A DNA stretch of 64,000 nt from Thermoleophilia bacterium UBA6103 (GTDB taxonomy: Bacteria > Actinomycetota > Thermoleophilia > UBA2241), in the NCBI GenBank assembly GCA_002423545.1, contig DIWP01000019.1, positions 46,200 through 110,199 on the forward strand, in the 5' to 3' direction. How positions within the stretch are numbered: the first letter of the stretch is position 1; each line of letters starts with the position of its first letter. The notes beneath the pieces were generated by a model. It was not told the origin of the DNA, did not search any database, and saw only the letters and a list, made by a program, of their open reading frames with translations. Both the position numbers and the translations under genes were made by a program. Below, one piece after another: positions 16,238 to 25,422 of the stretch.

Positions 16238-17341
16238 TCAGAAGGCCTTCTTCCAGAGCTTGCCGCCGCTGCTCGTGAAGCGGATGACACCGACGGCGTA
16301 CGGCGTGCTTCCCAGTGGCATCGCCTTCTCTCCCACAGCGCAGCCCTTCGTTCTCGTGACGAAGTCGACGGCGTGCAGGAACCCCCGGGTGCCCGACTTC
16401 TGCTTCTTCCACGTGGCGCCACCGTTGGTGGTACGCAGGATGGTGCCGCTGGCGCCGACCGCCCAGCCGCGCAAGCCATCGACGAAGTCGACGCCGGCCA
16501 GCGCCTTCTTCGTCCCGGAAGCCTGCTTCTTCCACGTGGCGCCACCGTTGGTGGTGCGACGGATGGTGCCGCTGGCCCCCACCACCCAACCGCGCCTGGC
16601 GCTCACGAAGCACACATCGCGCAGGTCGCGCGTGCCGGCGCCGGTGAGGACGCGCCAGGTAGCGCCCCCGTCGGTGGTCTTGAGGATGCGTCCGTTGACG
16701 CCGACCGCGTAGCCGACGGTCCTGGTGGCGAAATCGACGGCCCCGAGATGCGGCCCGGAGAGCGGAGCGGCGACCTGGGTCCACGTCCAGCCGCCGTTGA
16801 CTGTGCGCAGGATCGTCCCGTATCGACCCACGATGACGCCGACCTGCCTGGTGGCGAAGTCGACGTCGGTGAAGACGTCGCAGTAGCTTGGATTCGTCTG
16901 CAGAGCCCAGTGCCGGCCGCCGTCCTGTGTGTAGAAGATGCGCCCCGGTGTGCCCTCCTGCACGATCCCCAGCGCCCAGCCGGCCTTGGAGCTACGGAAG
17001 TGAAGGGCGGTGATCCAGTTGTTGGTGCCCATCGGGCGCAGCCGCCATGAGCGACCGCCGTCGGTGCTGATGGAGAGCGACCCGGGCGTCCCAGCCGCGA
17101 AGGCCGTCGTCTTGCTGACGTACTGGATGTCTTCGAAGGCGACCGGCTTGAAGGCGCGCGCGGCGACGGCCGCGTCGCCGTCGACCTGATCTCCGGGAGC
17201 GGCCCACGTGAGCGCCGGCGCTGCCGCGGCAAGCAGCACTGCCGCAAGCGCGACGAGCAGCATCCTCGCGAGGATCGGTCGTCGCCCGGAGCGGCGATTC
17301 CTCGCCCGGCTCGTCCTTGTGTGCAGTCGCGAGACGATCAT
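16238..17341 (-). CDS. Exported YCF48-like beta-propeller protein
   Basis: 367 residues from ATG 17341 (AAAGGGG upstream). Basic N-terminus (RTSRARNRRSGRRPILAR) and signal helix about 27-48 (MLLVALAAVLLAAAAPALT), cleavage likely near AWA-AP. Then about seven blades of the YCF48/BNR type, each with a phrase such as TTNGGATWKKQ or TVNGGWTWTQV followed by AVDFxxxxxGxAVG. YCF48 (Hcf136) helps assemble photosystem II, but bacterial exported relatives are widespread and of unknown role. Divergently paired with a second propeller gene at 17523; their 5' leaders are alike (runs of AAAGGGG then GTCATGA), pointing to an old inverted duplication. Confidence 0.82.
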   Translation of the reverse strand: MIVSRLHTRTSRARNRRSGRRPILARMLLVALAAVLLAAAAPALTWAAPGDQVDGDAAVAARAFKPVAFEDIQYVSKTTAFAAGTPGSLSISTDGGRSWRLRPMGTNNWITALHFRSSKAGWALGIVQEGTPGRIFYTQDGGRHWALQTNPSYCDVFTDVDFATRQVGVIVGRYGTILRTVNGGWTWTQVAAPLSGPHLGAVDFATRTVGYAVGVNGRILKTTDGGATWRVLTGAGTRDLRDVCFVSARRGWVVGASGTIRRTTNGGATWKKQASGTKKALAGVDFVDGLRGWAVGASGTILRTTNGGATWKKQKSGTRGFLHAVDFVTRTKGCAVGEKAMPLGSTPYAVGVIRFTSSGGKLWKKAF

Positions 17342-17522
17342 GACGGCCCCTTTCCCTCGCCTGCCGTCCCACGGCTCATGGTAGCACCGCGCCGGGCTTC
17401 TGGATACGAGCCCCGGGGCGCCCGGCGAGCGTGGTCTGCCTCTGTCCGTCCTGAGACCCGGGGTGTACTCTGTGGATGCCACACATCCCCGGCAGGGGCG
17501 AGACGGCCGAAAGGGGGTTGTC

Positions 17523-18587
17523 ATGAACCTGGTAAGCGGGCTTCGCGCGCGGGCGGCCTTGATGCTCATCCTCGGATTCCTGATGACGGTCGTGATCCTG
17601 CTGCCTTCGTCAGCCGCCGCCGGCGAGCGCTCGATCCTTGGTGCGCCGGCCGGCGATGACGGACGCCGCGGGCCACAGGAGGCGCGCGCGACGGTCGTCT
17701 TCCGCGCCGTCGCGGCCGCGAACGCCCAACGCGCCTGCGCGGTCGGCAACGACGGCGTCATCTACAGCACGCTCAACGGCGGCAAGACCTGGCGCAAGCG
17801 CGTCTCCCCGGTGTCCAGCGATCTGGTGGATGTCTGCTACGCCTCGCCGTCGCGCGTCTGGGCGGTCAGCACCTATCCGCACACGGCCGGCGGCATGGCC
17901 TGCGCGGTCATCTACTCCACCGACGGCGGTCGGAAGTGGCAACTCTTCACCCGCGGCCACATGAGCCTGCTGTCGGTCGACTTCCTCAGCAGGTACTACG
18001 GTTTCGTGGGCGGCGACGCCGTCTATCGGATCACCGGCGCCGGCAACGCCTGGACGTGGGTGGCCACGGCCCCAACGGGCTTCGCGACCATCGACTTCGT
18101 GGACCGCTCCCGCGGCTGGGCGATCGCCGGGATCGAGGGCGTCTTCCGCACCGACACCGGCGGCCGTACCTGGCAGAGCCAGGGCAACTACGCGCCGGAG
18201 CTCTGGGACCTCTCGATGCTCGACCGCTCGTACGGATGGATCACCGGCGGACCGCACGAGAGCAGCGACCCGCTGCGGACCGCGTTGCTGCGCACCAGGA
18301 ACGGTGGCCGGACGTGGGTCGACACCAACCGGGGCTTCGTCAAGAACGGCAGGTATCTGTACGCGATCGCCTGCGCGAACCGCTCCGTGACCTGGGCGGT
18401 GGGGCGAGGCGGCAGCCGCGGCTACATCTACAAGACCGGCAACGGCGGCCGCACATGGAAGCTGCAGCGGAGCGTGCCGGTGGCTCTCGACGATGTCTGT
18501 TGTGTCTCCCGGAAGATCGCCTGGACGGTCGGCGGCAAGCGGATCTACAAGACGACGAACGGTACGCGCTGGTTCAGACAGAAGTAG
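17523..18587 (+). CDS. Exported YCF48-like beta-propeller protein, second copy
   Basis: 354 residues from ATG 17523 with GGGGG upstream. Signal helix about 8-33 (ARAALMLILGFLMTVVILLP), predicted cleavage SAAA-GE. Blades have BNR-like phrases: STLNGGKTWRKR, STDGGRKWQLF, RTDTGGRTWQSQ, RTRNGGRTWVDT, KTGNGGRTWKLQ and KTTNGTRWFRQ at the end. More diverged than the neighbour at 16238 but the same architecture. Function unknown; extracytoplasmic. A 16-base tandem repeat begins at its stop codon. Confidence 0.8.
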   Translation: MNLVSGLRARAALMLILGFLMTVVILLPSSAAAGERSILGAPAGDDGRRGPQEARATVVFRAVAAANAQRACAVGNDGVIYSTLNGGKTWRKRVSPVSSDLVDVCYASPSRVWAVSTYPHTAGGMACAVIYSTDGGRKWQLFTRGHMSLLSVDFLSRYYGFVGGDAVYRITGAGNAWTWVATAPTGFATIDFVDRSRGWAIAGIEGVFRTDTGGRTWQSQGNYAPELWDLSMLDRSYGWITGGPHESSDPLRTALLRTRNGGRTWVDTNRGFVKNGRYLYAIACANRSVTWAVGRGGSRGYIYKTGNGGRTWKLQRSVPVALDDVCCVSRKIAWTVGGKRIYKTTNGTRWFRQK

Positions 18588-18660
18588 CGAGGCGGACGAG
18601 TTGCGAGGCGGACGAGTTGCGAGGCGGACGAGTTGCGAGGCGGACGAGTTGCGAGGCGGA
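18587..18660 (+). repeat. 16-bp tandem repeat, 4.6 copies
   Basis: Unit GCGAGGCGGACGAGTT, exact, at 18587, 18603, 18619 and 18635, with 10 bases of a fifth. It starts on the last base of the propeller stop codon. Perfect identity suggests recent slippage expansion. Confidence 0.95.
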
Positions 18661-19003
18661 TGGATGACCATCCTTCGTGGATCTCGGGGGTGCCGCACCG
18701 TTGCAGACGGTGCGGCACCCCCGAGATCACAGCTCCTCTGCTACGTCTTTGGAGGCCCCGCGCCTCGATCGGCGTGAGAGCTCACCGTCTCCTTGTCTTG
18801 CCCGATGCGACTCAGGCTCACCTGGTGCGACGCACGTCGCCGCAAGCCGCTGATCGTGCCCGGCCGTCTCCAGCGCACCGTACGCTGAACTTCCAGACCA
18901 GCAGCTCGTCTTCGTCCCGCTCTACTCCGCCGCCACCATCGCGCGCCGCTGAGACGCGGGAGACGACGACGCGCCTACGGATCGACGCTGCGGCCGGCGC
19001 GCG
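18588..19003. other. Intergenic region with tandem repeat and long hairpin
   Basis: 416 bases between convergent genes. Contains the 16-base repeat, the 49-base hairpin at 18680-18728 and, to the right, about 270 bases with no recognisable gene or RNA. Confidence 0.5.
18680..18728. terminator. Perfect 22-bp stem hairpin
   Basis: Left arm 18680-18701 begins GATCTCGGGGGTGCC, loop TGCAG (18702-18706), right arm 18707-18728 is its exact complement. It lies between convergent genes, so a bidirectional terminator is the simplest reading, but it has no U tract and is unusually long. Confidence 0.6.
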
Positions 19004-19903
19004 TCACTCCTCGCCCAGCGACCGCCGCACGGCGGCCGCCGCGTGCAGGGCGGTGGTGTCGAAGGCCGGCACGCTCACGTCCTTCTGTTCCACCAGCAGC
19101 GGTATCTCGGTGCACCCCAGGATGATCCCCTGCGCCCCCTCGTCCGCCACCAGGCGCTCGATGATCGCCACGAACCGCTTGCGCGCCTGCGGTTTGATGA
19201 TGCCGTTGCACAGCTGGTCGAAGATGACGTCGTTGATGTAGCGGCGCTCGGCCCTGTCGGGCGTCACCACCGTGAGACCGTACCGATCCTCGAGCCGGTC
19301 GCGGTAGAAGCCGGCCTCCATCGTGTACGCCGTCCCCAGCAGGGCGACGGTGTCGAGCCCCTTCTGACGGATCCTCTTCCCCACGACGTCGATGATGTTG
19401 AGCACCGGGATGCCGACGCGGCGCTCGATCAGGCCGGCGGTGGAGTTCATGGTGTTCGACGCGATGACGATGAAGTCGGCGCCGCCGAGCTTGAGCCTGG
19501 ACGCGGCGTCGATCATGGTGCGGCGCAGCGGCCGCCAGTCTCCCGCGGCGGCCAGACGCTCCTGCTTCGAGAACTCGCCGAAGGGGATGGAGTACATCAG
19601 GACGGCGGCCGAGTAGTCGGAGCCGAGACGGTCGCGGACCAGCGTGTTCATGATCGCGTAGTACTCGAGCGAGGAAGCCCAGCTGACGCCGCCGATCAGG
19701 CCGATGACCTTCATCGGCGGGTCCTTCTGGACGGTCCGCGCCGGCGTGGGAAGCATGGATGCCGCCGACGCCGGGACTCCGGCTGCCGCCGAGGCTGACG
19801 CCTGGGATGTCGACGCCTGCGAGCTGCAGCCGGCCGGCACCGATGCGCAGCTCGCGAGAAGAAGGAGCAGCGCGAGCAGTCGCATCGGCCCAGGCAGACT
19901 CAT
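19004..19903 (-). CDS. Aspartate/glutamate racemase-family protein with lipoprotein-like leader
   Basis: 299 residues from ATG 19903 (GAGGAG upstream). Residues 1-30 look like a lipoprotein signal: hydrophobic LLALLLLLASCASVPAGC with LASC as lipobox, then a Ser/Ala linker to about 60. The enzyme starts MKVIGLIGGVSWASSLEYY at residue 64, and an ATG there (19714) with AGAAGGA upstream could yield a cytoplasmic form. The second catalytic cysteine is present (GCTEIP); the first is replaced by Ser (ASNTMN), as in single-Cys L-specific racemases such as E. coli YgeA, which has Thr. Family members racemise or isomerise amino acids without cofactor. Confidence 0.75.
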   Translation of the reverse strand: MSLPGPMRLLALLLLLASCASVPAGCSSQASTSQASASAAAGVPASAASMLPTPARTVQKDPPMKVIGLIGGVSWASSLEYYAIMNTLVRDRLGSDYSAAVLMYSIPFGEFSKQERLAAAGDWRPLRRTMIDAASRLKLGGADFIVIASNTMNSTAGLIERRVGIPVLNIIDVVGKRIRQKGLDTVALLGTAYTMEAGFYRDRLEDRYGLTVVTPDRAERRYINDVIFDQLCNGIIKPQARKRFVAIIERLVADEGAQGIILGCTEIPLLVEQKDVSVPAFDTTALHAAAAVRRSLGEE

Positions 19904-20236
19904 CCTTGCTCCTCGTTGCCTGAGCACACGCACATGCCCACACCTCCTTCCGGCGGCACACAGCCACAGGTGGCCGCCGCGCTCGTCGCCGACCACGTGC
20001 TCCCATATCGGCACGAAGAGGACGGCCGCCTAGCCATGATGGGCCGCGCCGCGCCTGCGCCTCCCCCGGCTGCGCTGTCGCCTCAACGGAAAGAGCTCCC
20101 CTACGTTGATTCGACGGACTACCGGGCGCATACTCGGCTGGCAAGAGGGGATCGGCGGAGCGGCGCGGCAGACGCACGGCGTCGGCCGACGCCGGGTGAC
20201 GCCGATCGTCTGGGCCCATAGTGGAGGGAGAGGGCC
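19904..20236. other. Divergent intergenic region
   Basis: 333 bases between the leftward racemase and rightward RCC1 gene. Expected to hold both promoters; I see no clear boxes, repeats or RNA structure. Confidence 0.4.
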
Positions 20237-21691
20237 ATGAGACAACCACATCGGCGAGCGCCGCTCGTCCTCACCATCCTGGCCGGCCTGCTGTTGGCCG
20301 CCGCACTCTGCGCCCCGGCCGGCGCCGTGCCGCCGAGCGTCGACGGCGGTGATATGCACAGCGCCGTCGTGCGCTCCGACGGCACGCTCTGGACGTCCGG
20401 CGGCAACGGGCTCGGCCAGCTGGGCCTGGGAGACACCGTCCAGCGCACGAGCTTCACCCAGGTGGGAAGCGGCAGTGAGTGGGCAGTCGTCGACTGCGGT
20501 TTCATGCACACCTTGGCCATCAGACAGGACGGCACGCTCTGGAGCTGGGGCGGGAACGCCGCCGGACAGCTCGGTCAGGGCGCCGCCGACGTGGCTCCAC
20601 ACCCCACACCCGTCCAGGTCGGAGCGCGGACGGACTGGGTCCACGTGTCGGCCGGCTACATGCACTCCGCCGCCGTCACGGCCACCGGAGAGCTTTGGTG
20701 CTGGGGATCCAACACCTTCGGTCAGCTCGGCGACAGCACGGTCATCTCCCGGTCCGCGCCGACCCGCATCGGCACGGCCGACGACTGGGCCGATGTCGCC
20801 TGCTGCTTCTTCCACACAGTCGGCCTCAGAAGCAGCGGCTTCCTCTACGCCTGGGGCCTCAACAACAAGGGACAGCTGGGCGACAACACCGTCACCGACT
20901 CGAACACGCCTCTGCTCGTCGATTCGGCCGCCGACTGGACCATCCCCGACGGCGGCAGGGACTTCACCCTTTCCCCGAAGGCAACGGGCACCATCTGGGG
21001 CTGGGGCTGGAACGTCATCGGTCAGCTCGGGCTGGGAGACCTCATCGACCGCCACCGGCCCACCCTCATGGGCACATCCACTCTGTGGACGCAGGCGCGC
21101 TGCGGCCTCTACCACACGATCGCGCGACGGACGGACCACACTCTCTGGGCCTGGGGCCTCAACGCCACCGGGCAGCTCGGTCTGGGGGATCTGGCGAACC
21201 GCTCGGCGGCCACCCAGATCGGCTCGGCCGACGACTGGCTGCTCGCCGCCGCCGGCAACATGTCCTCCTGCGGCGTCCAGAGCGACGGCGTCCTGCGCAC
21301 GTGGGGCTTCAACACCACCGGTCAGCTCGGTCTCGGTGATACAGCTCAACGGACCAGCCCCACGTCCACCGGCCTGCGCATCGACGTGACGGGACCGCTG
21401 ACCAAGCCGCGCAAGAACGTGACCGTCTCTCGCGGCCGCAAGGCGAAGCTGCAGTACAGCCTCGAGGACGAGCTCTGTGTCAGCTGCACGTCCGTGAAGA
21501 TCCGCATCAAGAAGGGCAGCCGCACGGTCAAGACGTTCAACCTGGGGACGAAGCAGACGGGCAGGCAATACACGAAGAGCTTCACCTGCAGGCTGTCGCG
21601 CGGCACGTACAGGTGGTACGTCTACGCCACCGACACGGCCGGCAACAGGCAGCAGACGCCGCTGAAATCCAAGAAGCTCACGGTCCGCTGA
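20237..21691 (+). CDS. Exported RCC1-repeat beta-propeller protein
   Basis: 484 residues, ATG 20237 after GGAGGGAGAGGG. Signal helix about 9-27 (LVLTILAGLLLAAALCAP), cleavage near AGA-VPP. Seven RCC1-type units follow (about 35-385), each with SDGTLWTSGGNGLGQLGLGD-like wording and a histidine-containing xMHTxAI strand. The last ~90 residues are a basic Ig-like module (KAKLQYSLEDE...RWYVYATDTAGNRQ) homologous to the C-terminus of the protein at 6656. RCC1 propellers bind proteins; the bacterial exported versions have no settled role. A perfect hairpin terminator lies 95 bases after the stop. Confidence 0.85.
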   Translation: MRQPHRRAPLVLTILAGLLLAAALCAPAGAVPPSVDGGDMHSAVVRSDGTLWTSGGNGLGQLGLGDTVQRTSFTQVGSGSEWAVVDCGFMHTLAIRQDGTLWSWGGNAAGQLGQGAADVAPHPTPVQVGARTDWVHVSAGYMHSAAVTATGELWCWGSNTFGQLGDSTVISRSAPTRIGTADDWADVACCFFHTVGLRSSGFLYAWGLNNKGQLGDNTVTDSNTPLLVDSAADWTIPDGGRDFTLSPKATGTIWGWGWNVIGQLGLGDLIDRHRPTLMGTSTLWTQARCGLYHTIARRTDHTLWAWGLNATGQLGLGDLANRSAATQIGSADDWLLAAAGNMSSCGVQSDGVLRTWGFNTTGQLGLGDTAQRTSPTSTGLRIDVTGPLTKPRKNVTVSRGRKAKLQYSLEDELCVSCTSVKIRIKKGSRTVKTFNLGTKQTGRQYTKSFTCRLSRGTYRWYVYATDTAGNRQQTPLKSKKLTVR

Positions 21692-21786
21692 GCCGTGGTC
21701 GACCCGGGCGGAATCGACGTCGGCTCGGGCTGAGCCGGCATCGGCCCGGCGGCCTGCCGGCCGGGAAGCGCCGCCACCGCCATGCC

Positions 21787-21819
21787 GCGGCCCGGTCATC
21801 GGTGCGATGACCGGGCCGC
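21787..21819. terminator. 15-bp perfect hairpin between convergent genes
   Basis: GCGGCCCGGTCATCG (21787-21801), loop GTG, exact complement 21805-21819. Placed between the ends of the RCC1 gene and the leftward oxidoreductase gene, so it can serve both. A second small hairpin (21841-21859) overlaps the oxidoreductase stop. Confidence 0.65.
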
Positions 21820-21842
21820 GCGTGAGTGGCCGTCGGGAGGCC

Positions 21843-22856
21843 TCAGGGCGGCCCTGAGGCCGGCCGGGAGGTCGACGGTCGGGTCACCTCATCGACGGTG
21901 ATCGCATTGACTGCGATCGCCACGTTCCCGCGCTTGTGTCCCAGCTCCACGTACCGGTGGGCTTCGACGATCTGCTCGAGCGGATAGACCTTGTCGGTGA
22001 TCGGGGTGACGATCCCCGCCTCCACCAGATCCCTCATCCTGTCGAGACGTTCCGATTCCAGACGCAGGGCGCCGTCGTCGATGGACACGTACATGCCTCG
22101 CCGCTCTCCCGGCTGCGCCATCTGCCGCCGGCACGCCTCCTTGAGCTCGGAGGTCCTGTACTTCCCCACGGCATCCAGGACGAAGTCGTACGACTCGAGC
22201 ATCGCGACGCATTCCGCATTCGTGTAGTCGAGCGTCGTGTCCGCACCCAGCGACTTCACGAACTCCGCATGTCGCGCGCTGCAGACGCCGGTCACTTCGG
22301 CGCCGAGGTGCTTCGCGTACTGCACCGCAACAGTGCCGGAGGTCCCGGACGCGCCGTAGACCAGCACCTTGTCCCCCGGCTGGATGTCGCCCCTCTCGAG
22401 CTGCTGTAACGCCAGGAGGCCGCCGTACGCAGCCGAGGTGGCCGCCTCGAAGCCGACGTTCGCCGGTTTGACGGCCAGACACCCCTGCTTGGAATCGGTC
22501 TCCTTCATGCACTTGTACTCGGCGTAGGCGCCGAGCGAGAACCCGGTGAGCCCGTAGACCCGATCGCCGACGCGGAAGCGCCGTATCCCGGAGCCGATCT
22601 GGACGATCTCTCCCGAGAGCACCTCGCCGAGGATCTCCTTCCTCGGCCTGGTGATGCCCATCATCAGCCGCAGGGGGATGCGCACGCGCAGCGGCACGTC
22701 AGAACTGCGGATGAAGAGGTCGCTGTTGGTGACCGAGGCGGCGTAGACTTTGATCAGGACCTCGTCGTCCCTAGGCACGGGCCGGTCGCGCTCCGCGATC
22801 GTGAGCACGTCGGGTGGACCGTACCCGGTGCAGATGGCGGCTTTCATCTTCGGCAC
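21843..22856 (-). CDS. Zinc-free MDR family oxidoreductase (quinone reductase-like)
   Basis: 337 residues from GTG 22856, favoured because AAGGAG is 6 bases upstream; the conventional start MKAAICTGYG (ATG 22847) is three codons inside. GroES-like domain about 1-125 with the motif GDRVYGLTGFSLGAYAEY, then a Rossmann NAD(P)H domain with VLVYGASGTSGTVAVQYAK at about 150-168. The catalytic zinc Cys/His and the structural four-cysteine lobe of alcohol dehydrogenases are absent. Members reduce quinones or enones with NADPH. Physiological substrate unknown. Confidence 0.84.
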   Translation of the reverse strand: MPKMKAAICTGYGPPDVLTIAERDRPVPRDDEVLIKVYAASVTNSDLFIRSSDVPLRVRIPLRLMMGITRPRKEILGEVLSGEIVQIGSGIRRFRVGDRVYGLTGFSLGAYAEYKCMKETDSKQGCLAVKPANVGFEAATSAAYGGLLALQQLERGDIQPGDKVLVYGASGTSGTVAVQYAKHLGAEVTGVCSARHAEFVKSLGADTTLDYTNAECVAMLESYDFVLDAVGKYRTSELKEACRRQMAQPGERRGMYVSIDDGALRLESERLDRMRDLVEAGIVTPITDKVYPLEQIVEAHRYVELGHKRGNVAIAVNAITVDEVTRPSTSRPASGPP

Positions 22857-22984
22857 CTGGTGCTCCTTGGCGCGACACGGGTCACACGAGCGGAACGCTC
22901 GCCGTGCGACGAAGCGCATCATAGCCTGCCGGTCGATCGGCTTCCGTGACCGCCGATGGGGAACACAGCGCGACGGCGATGGAG

Positions 22985-24004
22985 CTACTCCGGATCGGCA
23001 AGCCCCTTCGTTCCCGTCAGCACGTCCGCCAGCATGATCTCCCGCGTCCTCTCGGGCTCCTCGAACAGGGGGCTGTGCGCCGAGTGCGCGAACGTGTAGA
23101 AGCCCTTCAGCGGCGCATCCAGCAGCTCGTAGTAGGCCCTGGCCAGCTGGTACGAGACGGTGTAGTCGTGGACGCCGTGCAGGAAGTAGATGGGCAACTC
23201 CAGACGGGTGACCTTCTTCGTCAGGTCGGTGGCGAGCTGCGTGTTCCAGAGGCGGCGACCGGAGAAGACCTTGCCGCGCCACATGCGGATCTTCTCGCCC
23301 AGCGTGTACTCACGGCTCGCCAGAGACCGCAGCAACAGACCGGGGACGATCGACGTCATGTCGTGAGTCGTGCCGATGCCCAGCTTGTGCATCGCGACGT
23401 CGCGCACCCGCTGGTAGGCGTCCGGCAGCGGGACCGAGCCGGTGACCGGTGCCGCTTCGAGCCTCCGTGCCATCTTCAGATCGCCCTCGTCCCTGGACCG
23501 CCGGAGCATGTACTCGTACGCCAGCCTCTCGGACTCGATCTGGTACGACATCTGCGCCATGCCGATGTACGCGTGGTACAGCTCCGGAGCACGCGCCGCC
23601 GCCTGGATGCCGATGAAGGTGCCCCCGGAATGCCCCAGCAGGTAGATCTTCTCCCTGCCGAAGCGCCGGCGGAGGTAGTCGGTCAGCTCCAGCGTGTCTG
23701 AGATCAACTGCTCCGGGTTCACCGTCTCGGGTGGGATGCTCGCGCTGTACGAGAGCCCCGAACCGCGCTGTTCCCACCAGACGACGGTGAAGAGGTCGTC
23801 GAGGCCGGTGGGATAGCGCTCCGTGAGGAAGTAGTCGGGCATGCCGCCGTGGAGGTAGAGCAGCACGGGACCGCTCGCATCTCTGCCCTTGATGAACATG
23901 CCCTGCTCGACGCCGTTGACCCGGACACGGGTCTTCTCGGAGATGCTGCCTGCCAGTGGCTTCCCGTCATCATCCAGAAACGGCTTCGGCCTTCCTGGAC
24001 TCAC
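22985..24004 (-). CDS. Alpha/beta hydrolase (prolyl iminopeptidase-like), coupled to ornithine operon
   Basis: 339 residues. GTG at 24004 overlaps the stop of the glmL-like gene (GTGA), so it is translated with the ornithine operon. Oxyanion motif LLYLHGGMPD (about 48-57), nucleophile elbow GHSGGT (about 124-129), acid in HGVHDYTVS and histidine in AHSAHSPL. The layout GSGLSYSA near the start matches prolyl iminopeptidase-like enzymes. No signal peptide. Known ornithine clusters do not include such an enzyme; it might free amino acids or hydrolyse a pathway by-product, which is inference. Confidence 0.8.
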   Translation of the reverse strand: MSPGRPKPFLDDDGKPLAGSISEKTRVRVNGVEQGMFIKGRDASGPVLLYLHGGMPDYFLTERYPTGLDDLFTVVWWEQRGSGLSYSASIPPETVNPEQLISDTLELTDYLRRRFGREKIYLLGHSGGTFIGIQAAARAPELYHAYIGMAQMSYQIESERLAYEYMLRRSRDEGDLKMARRLEAAPVTGSVPLPDAYQRVRDVAMHKLGIGTTHDMTSIVPGLLLRSLASREYTLGEKIRMWRGKVFSGRRLWNTQLATDLTKKVTRLELPIYFLHGVHDYTVSYQLARAYYELLDAPLKGFYTFAHSAHSPLFEEPERTREIMLADVLTGTKGLADPE

Positions 24005-25391
24005 GACGCGTCACTCGACGCCAACACGCCGATGGAGTGCAGCATCAGCTGCACCACGCCCTCGGCGTCGAAGTGGCCCAGAAGGGCCCCGCAGACGGCG
24101 AAGATGTAGTCGTTGTCCAGGACGACCGTGGCGTCGGCCGACGGCAGCAGACGGTCGCCGCCGTTCCTGGCGCAGGCGGCGCGCAGCGCCTCGAGGCCAC
24201 CGGGCAGGCGGGTCAGGGCGCCGCCGGTGCCGATGACGTGGCGGCAGGCGGTCAGGTCGCGGCCGCGGGCCACCGTCTGGCGGCCGGTCGGCGTGTAGAG
24301 GTAGGCGAGCTGACCGGCGTGGCGGTAGACGCCGGTGACGGTGGCCGTGTGCGCCAGCTGCTCGGCGATCAGGCGGTCCTCGTCGGTCCGCGGGATCGCC
24401 GGCGGCAGATGCTGCGGCCGCTGGCGCTCGTCGATGAGCTCGTTGACGTGCTCGGCGCTGACGAACGTGCCCAGGTCGCCTTCGACGGTGCGCTTGCTGT
24501 GCGGCTGCGGCTCGGTCTGGATGGCGTTGTACTCGATCGAGCCGTCGGTCACGGAATGCACGTCGGTGGTGGCGCCGCCGACGTCGATGACGACCAGGTC
24601 GCCGAGCGTCTCGGCGAGCGTCTCGGCGGCCAGCAGCACCGCTCCCGGCGTCGGCAGGATGTTGCCGGTCACCAGCTCGCCGATGCGTTCCATGCCGGGC
24701 GCGTGGATGATGTGGTCCTCGAAGGCATCGTGGATGACGGTGCGCGCCGGTACGATGTCGAGCTGGTCGATGCCGGGGTACACGTTCGTCGTGACGCGCA
24801 CGTGGAAGCCGGCCTCGGTGAGGATCTCGCAGGACTCGTCGCAGACGGCCGAGTTGCCGGCGTAGATGATCATCGGCTTCCGGCCGGCGGCGAGCACGCG
24901 GTCCTGGATGGGCGTCTGGGCAGCGTCGGGCGGCGCCGCAGCGGTGGCGAAGTCCACCTGCGTGAGCATCTCGGCGTTGTGCAGCACGGTCTCGACGTCG
25001 CCGCCCTCGACCCCGCCGGCCAACATGATCACGTTCGGCCGGGCGGCGGCGATCGCTTTCAGGTCGTGGCGGCGCAGCTTGCCGGCGGTCTGGTACTCCA
25101 CCACGCCGCCGGCGCCCAGCGCCGCCTCGCGGGCAGCCATGGCCGTCATCTTGGCCGTGAGGCCGTGCACCGTCATGCGCAGGCCGCCGGCCGCCGAGCT
25201 GGTGGCCAGGAAGTGACGGGGCCACAGCGCCCCGCTGCGCTCCTCAAGCTGGGCCCGGGCCGCGTTCATGCCCACCGTGACGTCGCCCCGGCGTTCCGGC
25301 TCTCGTCGGAGAGGCCGTCGAAGGCGCTCACCACCGTGGTAGTGGAGCCGATCTCCGCCACCAGCACGTCGATGTCGCGCGGCGGCGTCAC
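24001..25391 (-). CDS. GlmL/MutL-like reactivating factor of ornithine aminomutase (apparent frameshift)
   Basis: ASKHA-type ATPase found beside B12 aminomutases and mutases. The main open frame (24001-25275) starts at an internal Met, but the required first strand is upstream in another frame: GTG 25391 gives VTPPRDIDVLVAEIGSTTTV then VSAFDGL, the phosphate-1 loop of GlmL. The frames join if one base were added to the GGGG run at 25286-25289, giving NAGGDVTVGMNAA. So either a one-base error or a real inactivating deletion. Later motifs are intact: VVIDVGGATTDVHS (phosphate-2) and IGTGGALT. The family is thought to remove inactive cobalamin or reload the mutase. The protein also lacks a short linker compared with relatives I recall. 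Confidence 0.75.
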
Positions 25392-25422
25392 CGGCGCTCG
25401 CCGTTCTTCGAAGCGGGCGTTC

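Noticed and set aside
18587..18660. CRISPR array
   Set aside because: Contiguous 16-base repeats with no spacers and no cas genes.
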